Source: an uncultured Nostocoides sp. (GTDB taxonomy: Bacteria; Actinomycetota; Actinomycetes; Actinomycetales; Dermatophilaceae). From it: a stretch of 64,000 bases of DNA. The position numbers and the translations under genes are program-made. Where the stretch lies: contig CALMQX010000034.1 in NCBI GenBank assembly GCA_937873315.1, forward strand, positions 235,002-299,001, read 5' to 3'. The notes beneath the pieces are model-generated. The model had not been told where the DNA came from, did not search any database, and saw only the letters and a list, made by a program, of their open reading frames with translations. This document shows, piece by piece, positions 26,509 through 34,660 of this stretch. How positions within the stretch are numbered: the stretch's first letter is position 1; each line of letters starts with the position of its first letter.

Positions 26509-28203
26509 TCAGAGCAAGGCGCTCTCGGGCAGATCGAACCAACGCAGGTGCTCAAAGTCCTCACCCAGTTTGGCCGATGGGGCATCGAGGTCCGGCGGCG
26601 TGGCCTGCGCCAGGATGCGCTCCCCATCGCGCAGATGCTCGGCCAGCAATTCCTCACCGCCGCGCAGGGAGGTGGCCGGCACCTGCAAGGTGCCGTCCGC
26701 GGCATACGTGATGTCCATGAGGCGGATCGGTGGCTCCACCACCCCGTCGCGGTGGCGCCAACGGCCGGTGACCGGATCGAAAAGGTAGTCGCCCAGGAGC
26801 CGCCAGCCGTCGCGAGCCACCAGGCGCACGGCCTCGATGACGTAATCGGCGACGGTGTCGGAGATGAAGTAGTTGAAGTTCACCCGCACCCAGCCGGGCT
26901 TGATGCCCTCGCATCCTCCGGTGATCTCGCGCTCGAACTCATGGGAGCGCTCGATGTCGATGCCGAGGAGCCGATGGCCATAGGGGCCGGCGCACGAGCA
27001 CCCGCCACGGGACTGGATACCGAAGAGGTCATTGAGCACCGCCACGACGAAGTTGTGGTGGAGGTAGTTGCCTGAGGGCGCCCGCACCACGAAGGACATG
27101 ATCGAGAGGCGGTGGGCGTCGACATTGCCGAGGATCTCGATGGCTGGTTCATCCCGCCATGCCGCCACGGCCCGCCGGAAGAATTCATCCTCGCGGGCGC
27201 GGATGGTCTCGACGCCGACGGCCTCCTTGAGCTGGAAAACCAGCCCCGCACGCACGGCCTCGATGATCGCCGGGGTGCCGCCCTCCTCGCGGTGGGCGGG
27301 GTCGGAGAGGTAGGCGTGGTCCTCGGGGTTGACGTAAGCGACCGTTCCACCGCCGGGCACATCGGGGACGCGATTGCGGAAGAGCTCGCGTCGCGCGACC
27401 AACAGGCCCGGAGTGGCGGGGCCGCCGATGAACTTATGCGGCGACAAGAAGATGGCGTCCTTGTATGCCGCGGGCTCACCTTGTGGGGCAGCCATCTCGA
27501 TGTCGACATAGGGCGCGGCTGCCGCGAAGTCCCAAAACGCTAGTGCGCCATACTCGTGCAGCAGGGTCGAGATGCCGTGCGTATCCGAGACGATGCCGGT
27601 GACATTGGAGGCGGCACTGAAGGAGCCGATCTTGAGCGGGCGAGCGGCATACTCCTGCAGGCGATTTCGCAGGTCATCCTGGCAAACTCCGCCGTCGGCG
27701 TCCTGTTTGATCGGCACGACATCGGCGATCGTCTCGCGCCACGAGACCTCGTTGGAATGGTGCTCGTAGGGGCCGATGAAGACCACAGGCCGCTGCTCTG
27801 CGGGGATCTGTTGGGAGAGCTGCCAGCGATCCTCGAGTTCGCTGGGGATGCGCAGTCCGAGGACCCCGATGAGTTTGGCGATGGCGCCGGTGCATCCGGA
27901 TCCGGCAAAGATCACCACCGTGTCGTCGTCACCGCCGACCGCACGGCGGATGATTTCGCGCGCGTCCTCGCGCAGGCGGGTGGTTTGCAGCCCGGTACCG
28001 CTGGATTCGGTGTGCGTGTTGGCGTACGCGGGCAGGACCTCGTCGCGGATGAAGTCCTCGATGAAGGAGAGCGCGCGACCGCTGGCGGTGTAGTCCGCAT
28101 AGGTCACGCGGCGTGCGCCATACGGAGTGACCATCACGTGATCGTCGCCGATGACGCTTTCACGAATGCGTCGCAGCAGCGGGTGCTCTGCCGGGTTCGT
28201 CAT
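26509..28203 (-). CDS. Class V aminotransferase (cysteine desulfurase-like)
   Basis: 564 residues from ATG 28203; the frame is open further but Arg-rich. PLP fold type I: the Schiff-base lysine is in SPHKFIGGPATPG, and a Cys-containing loop SRGGCSCAGPYGH occupies the place of the desulfurase active-site loop. It is longer than IscS/SufS (about 400) because of an extended C-terminal region (residues about 430-564). Role in sulfur mobilisation or selenocysteine lyase chemistry is possible but not proved. Confidence 0.88.
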   Translation of the reverse strand: MTNPAEHPLLRRIRESVIGDDHVMVTPYGARRVTYADYTASGRALSFIEDFIRDEVLPAYANTHTESSGTGLQTTRLREDAREIIRRAVGGDDDTVVIFAGSGCTGAIAKLIGVLGLRIPSELEDRWQLSQQIPAEQRPVVFIGPYEHHSNEVSWRETIADVVPIKQDADGGVCQDDLRNRLQEYAARPLKIGSFSAASNVTGIVSDTHGISTLLHEYGALAFWDFAAAAPYVDIEMAAPQGEPAAYKDAIFLSPHKFIGGPATPGLLVARRELFRNRVPDVPGGGTVAYVNPEDHAYLSDPAHREEGGTPAIIEAVRAGLVFQLKEAVGVETIRAREDEFFRRAVAAWRDEPAIEILGNVDAHRLSIMSFVVRAPSGNYLHHNFVVAVLNDLFGIQSRGGCSCAGPYGHRLLGIDIERSHEFEREITGGCEGIKPGWVRVNFNYFISDTVADYVIEAVRLVARDGWRLLGDYLFDPVTGRWRHRDGVVEPPIRLMDITYAADGTLQVPATSLRGGEELLAEHLRDGERILAQATPPDLDAPSAKLGEDFEHLRWFDLPESALL

Positions 28204-28282
28204 GCCGTCCAGAGTCTCACGTCTTCCCCTATGACCTCGACGCTCACCGATCCGGCCCCCACTTGCCCCACTCCACCTCACC

Positions 28283-28382
28283 CGCCTCAACTTTCCCGCC
28301 TGATGCCGGAACCTTGACGTTGGGGCCCCTTACAATCGGCCCCAACCGAGGGTTTCCCGCCCCAGGCGGGAAAGTTGAGGCG
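28283..28382. repeat. Dispersed palindromic element, copy A
   Basis: Perfect 18-bp outer arms (28283-28300 and 28365-28382) and inner arms GTTGGGGCC/GGCCCCAAC (28319-28327, 28338-28346). It belongs to a family of five in the window. It lies between the start of the aminotransferase and the redox operon. Confidence 0.85.
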
Positions 28383-28472
28383 CCCAGCGGGTCCATATGC
28401 CGCCCACAGCGAGCGTCCAGCGCACCCGCGCATCCTGAGGACTCACCATCCACGCACTCCGAAGGGACAGAC

Positions 28473-28784
28473 ATGCCCACCTCACCGCTCAATGCCGCCC
28501 GCACCTGGTCCGTGGCCCTCCTCGCCGGAGGAGCCGTGGGGGCCAGCGCCGTGGGATTCCACTTGGCGAACAGTCAGCTGGACGCTGACTCGGCGACCCA
28601 GTCGTCACCGCAAAGCCAGAGCCAGGCCGGTCCCGTACCCGGCCAGCAGGGTCAGCGGCAGTCCAATAGCACTTCGGGCTTCGCGCCGGTCGCTCCGCCG
28701 CAGGGGGCCGCCCCGGCCGGACCAGGCGCGGCTGCTCAGGGTGGCGGACCGGCCGGCGGACACACGAGCTCGGCCGGATCCTGA
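28473..28784 (+). CDS. Small anchored Gln/Ser/Pro/Gly-rich protein, first paralogue
   Basis: 103 residues from ATG 28473. A short basic start (PLNAARTW) is followed by one hydrophobic helix (residues about 12-30) and then a low-complexity tail rich in Gln, Ser, Pro and Gly ending GGHTSSAGS. It is probably tethered to the membrane with an outside tail. The N-terminus is similar to that of the next small protein, so the two are paralogues. No FMN_bind or other domain is seen. It heads the ApbE redox operon. Confidence 0.72.
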   Translation: MPTSPLNAARTWSVALLAGGAVGASAVGFHLANSQLDADSATQSSPQSQSQAGPVPGQQGQRQSNSTSGFAPVAPPQGAAPAGPGAAAQGGGPAGGHTSSAGS

Positions 28785-28926
28785 CCCCCAAGCGCCCCGA
28801 CTCAGCGCGCCCACTCGGAAGCCACAAACACCACATGGGCAGTCCACAGGAAGTGCACAAGCGCGACCTCCAGAGTTGACGATATCGGCGAGAGCACTCG
28901 CCGATATCACCGGAAGAGAGAGCATC

Positions 28927-29244
28927 ATGAGCACCCCACGAGCCCTGAATCGCGCCAAGGCCTGGACCGCTGGAGCCATGCTGGCCGCCACCTTGGTGAC
29001 CGGCGGGGTCGGTCTCACGCTCATCCAGGATTCCTCAACGGGCGCCGACACCTCCGGCACGGCCGCCCAGTCGACCGCGACCACAGCCGGGTCATCCACC
29101 ACTGACAGCTCGTCCAGCTCGTCCACGTCGTCCACGTCCTCCACCACCGACAGTTCGTCGAGCACGTCATCCTCCGGCTTCAGCTCCACCTCGGGGATTA
29201 CGGAGAGTTCCTCGAGCGCCCAAACCACGACGAATGGGTCGTGA
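28927..29244 (+). CDS. Small anchored Ser/Thr-rich protein, second paralogue
   Basis: 105 residues from ATG 28927. Basic start (ALNRAKAWT), hydrophobic helix (about 13-33), then a tail almost wholly of Ser and Thr with some Gly and Asp. Its first part contains DSSTGADTSGTA, which recalls but does not equal the [S/T]GA[S/T] sites modified by ApbE. It overlaps apbE by 4 bp (GTGA), so it is in the same operon. Substrate for flavinylation is a guess. Confidence 0.72.
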   Translation: MSTPRALNRAKAWTAGAMLAATLVTGGVGLTLIQDSSTGADTSGTAAQSTATTAGSSTTDSSSSSSTSSTSSTTDSSSSTSSSGFSSTSGITESSSSAQTTTNGS

Positions 29245-30224
29245 CGGCCATGGCCACCACCACCGCTCGTGCCAGTGCTGACTCACTGATCACCAGTTCG
29301 ACGTTTCGCGCGATCGGCACGACCCATCGCATTCTCGTGACGGACCCAGCAGCGCTGGCCCAGGCCACCCTCATCGCCAAGGATCACCTGGCCGATCTCG
29401 ACCTCGCCGCCTCGCGCTTCCGGCCCGACTCCGAGGTCAGCCGACTCGCCGCCCGCGCAGAGCATGGACCGGCCACCACGTGGGCATCACCGGTGTTCGT
29501 CGCCTACCTGCGGGCAGCTCTGCACGCGGCGCGCATCACCGACGGCTTGGTCGATCCCACCGTGGGCCGAGGCGTTGTGGCGTCCGGCTATGACGGCGAT
29601 ATCGACAGCGTGCGTGCACGCACCACGTATGCCGCGGGCACCGCGGGCGCCGCCGTCCCCGGCTGGCAGAGCGTCACGATCGACGAAGCCACGGATGCCG
29701 TCCGAGTGCCGCAGGGCTGCCTCATTGATCTCGGTGCGACCGCCAAAGCGTATGCCGCCGACAACATCGCTGCCCGCCTGGCGGAGCGGCTGCCCGGCGG
29801 CTTCCTCGTCAACCTCGGTGGTGATATCGCCGTGAGTGGCGTTGCCCCGCACGGGGGTTGGCGGATCGGGGTCGAGGCCGCCGATGGCAGCATCCTGCAG
29901 GTCATCGTCAGCACCGGCCAGGCCGTGACCACGAGTTCGACCCGGCTGCGGACCTGGACCTTGCAGGGCGAATCGACCGGCCACCACATTCTCGATCCCC
30001 GAACGGGCCGAACCGCGGCCACCATCTGGGCCCAGGTGACCTGCGTGGCCGCCAACGCCCTTGAGGCCAATGCCGCCTCCACCGCAGCCATCATCCTGGG
30101 GCTGGACGCGCCAGATTGGCTGCAGCGCAACGGCATTCCGGCACGACTCGATGGCATCGACGGAACGATGGTCACCACACCCGGCTGGCCGGATCCACGT
30201 GAGATTACTGGGAGGGCATCATGA
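29241..30224 (+). CDS. apbE: FAD:protein FMN transferase (ApbE)
   Basis: 327 residues. ApbE transfers FMN from FAD to a Thr or Ser of a redox protein. Motifs: SRFRPDSEVSRL, DPTVGRGVVASGYD, IDLGATAKAYAADNIA, FLVNLGGDIAVSG and HHILDPRTGR. There is no signal peptide or lipobox, unlike periplasmic ApbE lipoproteins, so it may act in the cytoplasm or modify before export. It is flanked upstream by two anchored low-complexity proteins and downstream by a haem membrane protein with 4-bp overlaps. Confidence 0.93.
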   Translation: MTAMATTTARASADSLITSSTFRAIGTTHRILVTDPAALAQATLIAKDHLADLDLAASRFRPDSEVSRLAARAEHGPATTWASPVFVAYLRAALHAARITDGLVDPTVGRGVVASGYDGDIDSVRARTTYAAGTAGAAVPGWQSVTIDEATDAVRVPQGCLIDLGATAKAYAADNIAARLAERLPGGFLVNLGGDIAVSGVAPHGGWRIGVEAADGSILQVIVSTGQAVTTSSTRLRTWTLQGESTGHHILDPRTGRTAATIWAQVTCVAANALEANAASTAAIILGLDAPDWLQRNGIPARLDGIDGTMVTTPGWPDPREITGRAS

Positions 30225-30784
30225 ACGAGGCACTCTGGTACGCCTCTCGGGCCACCGGCGTGGCAAGCATCGTGCTGCTCACGGCAGTGAGCGTCCTCGG
30301 GGTCGTCACCTCTGGCCGCCGACGGCCACACGGCGACCAGGCGACCATCGTGATGGCGCTGCACCGTTGGCTTTCGCTCGGCATGGCGGCATTCCTCACC
30401 GTGCACGTGGGAACGGCGATCGCCGAGACCTACGTCTCGATCGACCTGATCTCCGCCATCGTGCCGTTCACGAGCGAGTACGCCCGTGCTTGGGTCGGAC
30501 TAGGCACCCTCGCGATCGACATCCTGGCGGCGGTCATAGCCACCTCATGGCTACGCCCTCGGCTCCCCGAGCGCACTTGGAAGGCCGTGCATTGGCTCTC
30601 CTACCTGCTCTGGCCTGCCGCGCTCGTACACGGATTCATGCTCGGAACCTCGGATCAGCCGATTCTCCGATTCGTCACCGTGCTCTGCGCAGCGGTCGGT
30701 GCCGGTGCCATCGGCTGGCGGGCCACCACCTCCCATCACGACCGCGACCGCCGTCGCGACGTCCTTGTTCAGGAGTGGTCATGA
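30221..30784 (+). CDS. Ferric-reductase-like transmembrane haem protein
   Basis: 187 residues and about six membrane helices. Histidines H48, H62, H124 and H137 lie in the helices; the spacings of 14 and 13 are those of the bis-haem ligands in the ferric reductase/NADPH oxidase (NOX) fold. It should pass electrons across the membrane through two b haems. There is no cytoplasmic FAD/NAD domain, so the electron input may come from the next gene, a NuoF-like protein, with which it overlaps by 4 bp. Confidence 0.85.
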   Translation: MNEALWYASRATGVASIVLLTAVSVLGVVTSGRRRPHGDQATIVMALHRWLSLGMAAFLTVHVGTAIAETYVSIDLISAIVPFTSEYARAWVGLGTLAIDILAAVIATSWLRPRLPERTWKAVHWLSYLLWPAALVHGFMLGTSDQPILRFVTVLCAAVGAGAIGWRATTSHHDRDRRRDVLVQEWS

Positions 30785-31896
30785 CCCTCATCGAGCAGCT
30801 TGATGCCTCGGGGCTCACCGGGCGGGGCGGTGCCGCTTTCAGCACTGGCACCAAGGTGCGGGCCGCCATCGAGAATCGGGCCGCCCTCATCGTGAATGCC
30901 TGCGACGGCGAAATCGGCGCAACCAAGGATGCCTGGGTGGTCGAGAACCACCTCGCGGACCTGGTCCAGGGCGCGAAGTTGATCGCTCCCGGACGTCTCG
31001 GTGGAATTCGGTATGCCGCACACCGCGGCTCGGCCACCGCCTCGCGGTTGGCGGCTGCGGGACTCGAGGTTCTCGAGGTTCCGCACCGATACGTGTCCTC
31101 GGAGGAGAGTGCCCTGATCTCCTTGGCCAGCGGTCAGTTGGCCCGACCCATGACCAAGCGCACGCCCTTCGTTTATGGAGGGCGAGATGTGCAGGGCCGG
31201 CAAGTCGCGCCGACCGTCGTGCTCAACGCCGAAACTGTATGGCGGGTGGCCCAGATTGCGGATCGCGGATCGGCCTGGTTCCGATCGTTTGGAACTCCCA
31301 CCGAACCCGGGCCTCGCCTCGTGACCATTGGCGGCTCGGTGCACTCGCCGGGGGTCTTTGCCGCCGCGGCCGGCATACCACTGGCCGATCTGCTCCGAGC
31401 GGCGGGCGCGGCCGGCGCGGAGGGCGCGGGCGGCATCCCGGGCCCGGTCTGGCTGGGCGGGCTCGGGGGCTTCTTCCTCACCGAGGCGGAGGCGGCCGGC
31501 GCCATCTGGTCCAACGCCGGGCTCGCGGCATACGGCGGGTCCACCGGCCCGGGAGTCATCAACGTCCTGGCTCCCGACCGCTGTCCACTTGCGCAGGTGT
31601 CATCACTGTTGTCCTATGCCGCAGGCGAATCCGCCGGGCAATGCGGACCGTGCATGTTCGGGCTCCCGGCGGTGTCGGCTCAGTGGGCCGAGCTGATCGC
31701 CCGTCCCACCTCGCGCGCCGTAGACCAGTTCAGCGCGCGGGTCGATCTGCTGATCGGGCGGGGTGCCTGCCGATTCCCGGACGGCGTGGCCGGCATGGTC
31801 CGCAGCGCCCTGCGGGTCTTCGGGCAGCATCTCGCCGAGCATGCAGCCGGGAACTGCCCACTCGAAGGGAAGGTCGCTCATGCCTACCTCGCCTGA
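30781..31896 (+). CDS. NuoF-like FMN/Fe-S flavoprotein
   Basis: 371 residues, similar to the complex I 51-kDa subunit. FMN/NADH region GLTGRGGAAFSTGTK (11-25) and ACDGEIGATKDAW (40-52), YVSSEESALI in place of YICGEETALI, an SLBB-like middle, and an Fe-S end with ESAGQCGPC (283-291) and C330. The first cluster cysteine (in ESCGxC) is Ala here; C268 (DRCPL) may replace it. An aromatic-rich NADH loop seems reduced, so the electron donor may be ferredoxin or NAD(P)H. It overlaps the ferredoxin gene by 17 bp. Confidence 0.85.
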   Translation: MTLIEQLDASGLTGRGGAAFSTGTKVRAAIENRAALIVNACDGEIGATKDAWVVENHLADLVQGAKLIAPGRLGGIRYAAHRGSATASRLAAAGLEVLEVPHRYVSSEESALISLASGQLARPMTKRTPFVYGGRDVQGRQVAPTVVLNAETVWRVAQIADRGSAWFRSFGTPTEPGPRLVTIGGSVHSPGVFAAAAGIPLADLLRAAGAAGAEGAGGIPGPVWLGGLGGFFLTEAEAAGAIWSNAGLAAYGGSTGPGVINVLAPDRCPLAQVSSLLSYAAGESAGQCGPCMFGLPAVSAQWAELIARPTSRAVDQFSARVDLLIGRGACRFPDGVAGMVRSALRVFGQHLAEHAAGNCPLEGKVAHAYLA

Positions 31897-32089
31897 TCGT
31901 CAAGCCGAGATCCGCATCGATCGCATCGCCTGCTCGGCTCACGGCATTTGCGCCAGTCTGCTGCCGCGGGACATTCAGTTGGACGAGTGGGGCTACCCGG
32001 TCATCGCGAATGCTGCCGTTGACCCCGCCGAGGGCGAGACCGCGATCCGGCTCTGTCCGGCACGCGCGCTCTATTGGGCCGGCACCTGA
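31880..32089 (+). CDS. Single-cluster ferredoxin
   Basis: 69 residues from ATG 31880. Three cysteines, C18-x5-C24 and C59 followed by Pro, fit a [3Fe-4S] ferredoxin of the actinobacterial type that serves P450s and other oxidoreductases. It is last in the apbE operon and probably shuttles electrons to or from the NuoF-like partner. Confidence 0.88.
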   Translation: MPTSPDRQAEIRIDRIACSAHGICASLLPRDIQLDEWGYPVIANAAVDPAEGETAIRLCPARALYWAGT

Positions 32090-32112
32090 CAGACACGGGC
32101 CCCGCCCGCTGG

Positions 32113-32214
32113 TCCCGCCCGCGCGCCATACCGGCGAATCCCGCGCGCGCCCTACCCGCCAATCCCGCGCGCGCCCTACCCGCCAATCCCGCGCGCGCCC
32201 TACCGGCGAATCCC
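32113..32214. repeat. Short tandem repeat, 24-bp unit
   Basis: About four copies of a 24-bp unit (AATCCCGCGCGCGCCCTACC + CGCC) between 32113 and 32214; units at 32137, 32161 and 32185 are near-identical and the first is partial. It lies after the ferredoxin gene and before copy B of the dispersed element. No gene is seen in 32090-32488. Confidence 0.85.
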
Positions 32215-32217
32215 ATC

Positions 32218-32317
32218 CGCCTCAACTTTTCCGCCTAGGGAGAGAACCTTCTGGTTAGGGCCCCTTAGAAGGGGCCCTAACCAGAAGGTTCCGGCATCAG
32301 GCGGGAAAGTTGAGGCG
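32218..32317. repeat. Dispersed palindromic element, copy B
   Basis: The inner stem is perfect over 23 bp (32244-32266 and 32269-32291) with a 2-bp loop; outer arms of 19 bp (32218-32236, 32299-32317) have one mismatch. Two degenerate partial right-arm copies follow to about 32370. Confidence 0.9.
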
Positions 32318-32488
32318 CGTGAGGTAGGAAAGCGGCGAACTTGAGGCGCGTGAGGTGGGAAAGCGGCGGCGAACGGGAGGCTACGGGAGCGCAAGAAGCC
32401 GCCGATGTATCCCTTTGCGTGCGCCATTCGTCTATGTGGTCGACGGGCTTGAAGCGCAAGCCCGCGGCATACGCAAAGGACAGCAATC

Positions 32489-32692
32489 ATGGGCAAGAAC
32501 GTCGGCCAGACCGACAAGGTCATCCGCATCGTCGTCGCGATCATTGCGGCCATCGCGGCCTTCATGACCGGCGGCACCCTGGGCATCGTGCTCTGGATCG
32601 TTGCAGCGGTCATGCTGGTCACCGGCCTGGTGGGATTCTGCCCGCTGTACCGGCTCTTCGGCATCAGCACCCGCTCGGCCGACCAGGCCTGA
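32489..32692 (+). CDS. DUF2892 (YgaP-like) membrane protein
   Basis: 67 residues, two membrane helices, and the signature GFCPLYRLFGIST. YgaP-type DUF2892 modules are often joined to rhodaneses and occur in sulfide loci. This one stands alone, about 5 kb before a sulfur island. Short N-terminus MGKNVGQTDKVIRI is typical of the family. Confidence 0.92.
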   Translation: MGKNVGQTDKVIRIVVAIIAAIAAFMTGGTLGIVLWIVAAVMLVTGLVGFCPLYRLFGISTRSADQA

Positions 32693-32746
32693 TCCGACAG
32701 GGGCTGATCCGCCCAGGGCTGATCCACGTCTCCTAGGCTCGGCGGT

Positions 32747-33541
32747 ATGCCGCTCGACACCACCGACCTGATCGACGAGATCCCTGGACTGGTCAGGTAC
32801 GCCCGGTACCTCACCGGTGACCTGAACTCAGCTGAGGATCTCGTCCAAGACACCCTTGAGCGGGCACTGCGCAGCGCGGACACCTTCCAAGGCCAGTCCG
32901 CGCTGCGCACCTGGCTCCACCGGGTGATGCACCATCGCTTCATCGACCTGCAGCGGGCGAAGTCGGCTGATCCGGTGCCGGATGAGGTGATCGGCGCTGA
33001 AATCGAGCGGTCCTGGCAGGACGACGACTACACCGTTGACCCGCAGACCGTGATCGCGCGGGCCGCCGACCGTGACGACCTCTTGGACGCGCTGGTGCAT
33101 CTGCCCGCCATTCTGCGGGCGGCGGTCATCCTGCACGACCTCGAAGGACTGACCTCAGCCGAGGTCGCCGAGATTTCGGAGGTCAGCCTGCCGGCCGCAA
33201 AACAACGGTTGCGGCGCGGCCGGGCCATGATCATCGACCTACTCGCCGACGAGGCTCGGCGTCGAGCAAGCACGGGGGTGCCAATGCGGTGTTGGAAAGC
33301 TCGATCGCGGATCGGCGACTACCTCGACGACGAACTGACCGCTGGCGAGCGCAGCGCACTCGAAACTCACCTCAGTGGGTGTCCAACCTGTCCAGGCCTG
33401 TATGCCGCAGTGGTGGGAGTCACCGATGCTGTGGGCCGACTGCGGGATCCGGACTCGGTCGTACCACCGGAGATGGCCGAGCGGCTGCGGATCACTGTGC
33501 AGGAGCAACAGCGCGGCTCGGGTGGGCGATCAGGTCGGTAA
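32747..33541 (+). CDS. ECF sigma factor with fused zinc-finger anti-sigma-like tail
   Basis: 264 residues. Region 2 is at residues about 10-70 (YARYLTGDLNSAEDLVQDTL), region 4 at about 120-165 (LPAILRAAVILHDLEGLTSA with AAKQRLRRGR). Then a C-terminal part from about 180 has CWKARSRIGDYLDDELTAGE and ETHLSGCPTC, a zinc-finger HC2-like anti-sigma module normally found on a separate protein. So sigma and redox-sensing anti-sigma parts seem joined in one chain. The last 50 bp overlap the convergent LysR gene. Confidence 0.85.
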   Translation: MPLDTTDLIDEIPGLVRYARYLTGDLNSAEDLVQDTLERALRSADTFQGQSALRTWLHRVMHHRFIDLQRAKSADPVPDEVIGAEIERSWQDDDYTVDPQTVIARAADRDDLLDALVHLPAILRAAVILHDLEGLTSAEVAEISEVSLPAAKQRLRRGRAMIIDLLADEARRRASTGVPMRCWKARSRIGDYLDDELTAGERSALETHLSGCPTCPGLYAAVVGVTDAVGRLRDPDSVVPPEMAERLRITVQEQQRGSGGRSGR

Positions 33542-34400
33542 GGATCTCCAGGGCGCGGTCTGCGGCCGGATGCGGCGCCCCAAGGTCGCGCCGGACCGCG
33601 GCTAGGTGACGCACGGGACGTGGTCCGACGATGTCCAGTCGGGTCACATTGGCCGGCAGGAATCTGGCCGCCAGCCCCGGCATAACCGAGATCCCCACAC
33701 CCGCCGCGACGAACCCGATCGCCGTGTGGTGATCCTGCGCCTGCACACTGAAGCGGGGCTGGAAGCCGGCCGTCTTGCATGCGGCGATGACGAGTTGATG
33801 TCCGTGACTCTTGGTGAAGTCATTGCTCACCCAGATCTCCCGGCGCAGGTCACTCAGCGCGGCCCGCTCAAGGTCGGCCAGGCGATGGGCTCGTGGCACC
33901 ACGATCACGAAGGGGTCCCGGACGAGCTCTGTTCGTTGGCACCCCGGTGGGACCTGGGCATCCGGCTCCCCCATCACCACATCGAGATCTGGCCTGGTCG
34001 CCGGCCGGTCCACTTCGTTCAGCACCAGTTCAAGAACCAGGTCGGGGAACTCTTCACGCAAGCGCTTGACCAGGGTCGGCATCCAGGCTGACCCAGCCGA
34101 GGCGAAATAGCCGATGCTGAGACGATCGAGGCGGCCCTCTCGCAAGTCCTCGACCACGCCCTCAAGGTGCACCCATTCGGACATCACGTCATCGGTCCGA
34201 CGATCGAGCACCAAAGCGGCCTCCGTGGGGACGATCCCCCGGCCCACGCGGTGGAAGAGGGTGAGCCCGGTCTCGCGCTGCAGCGCGGAGAGGCGTTGGC
34301 TGACGGCCGACGAAGTCAGGCCCAGATTGTCCGCAGCCGCCTGTACTGAACCACTGGCCACCACGGAACGGAACACGCGAATTCGGTGCGGATCGAGCAT
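33492..34400 (-). CDS. LysR-type transcriptional regulator
   Basis: 302 residues. The N-terminal winged helix has FRSVVASGSVQAAADNLGLT then SSAVSQRLSALQRETG; the rest is a substrate-binding effector domain. The effector is unknown. It is divergent from a tiny gene, with a palindrome between them, so it probably regulates that gene and itself. Confidence 0.92.
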   Translation of the reverse strand: MLDPHRIRVFRSVVASGSVQAAADNLGLTSSAVSQRLSALQRETGLTLFHRVGRGIVPTEAALVLDRRTDDVMSEWVHLEGVVEDLREGRLDRLSIGYFASAGSAWMPTLVKRLREEFPDLVLELVLNEVDRPATRPDLDVVMGEPDAQVPPGCQRTELVRDPFVIVVPRAHRLADLERAALSDLRREIWVSNDFTKSHGHQLVIAACKTAGFQPRFSVQAQDHHTAIGFVAAGVGISVMPGLAARFLPANVTRLDIVGPRPVRHLAAVRRDLGAPHPAADRALEILTDLIAHPSRAVAPAQ

Positions 34401-34418
34401 CCCCCAATAGTACAGTCA

Positions 34419-34438
34419 TACTTAACTACTCGTAAGTA
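34419..34438. promoter_or_regulatory. Palindromic site in LysR intergenic region
   Basis: TACTTA-N8-TAAGTA, 6-bp perfect arms in an AT-rich patch between the lysR start (34400) and the small gene (34483). It has the size and place of a LysR operator. This is inferred from position. Confidence 0.55.
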
Positions 34439-34482
34439 AACTGGACTTGTGCTTGATAGTTCAATGGCGAGATACTTCATAC

Positions 34483-34650
34483 ATGAACACCGCGACGCTC
34501 ACCATCCAGAAGGCTCGCGCCCTTGCGAGCTCCCTCATCACCTCACGCCACCACGGCTACGGCGCCTCGATGGCGCAGGACCGCGACCTGGCCCGCGAGA
34601 CGCACGAGCTCTACCTGATCTCGCAGGGCACCCGCCCCCGCACCTTCTGA
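34483..34650 (+). CDS. Small protein of unknown function (55 aa)
   Basis: 55 residues: begins MNTATLTIQKARALASSL and ends LISQGTRPRTF, amphipathic-helix-like, with no membrane segment and no cysteine. It lies divergent from LysR and might be its target. I recognise no family. The alternative upstream ATG at 34447 would add 12 residues. Confidence 0.6.
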   Translation: MNTATLTIQKARALASSLITSRHHGYGASMAQDRDLARETHELYLISQGTRPRTF

Positions 34651-34660
34651 GCCACCAGCC

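Noticed and set aside
28375..28926. N-terminal extension of the second small protein
   Set aside because: It overlaps the first small gene in another frame and lacks a signal; ATG 28927 fits the paralogous start.
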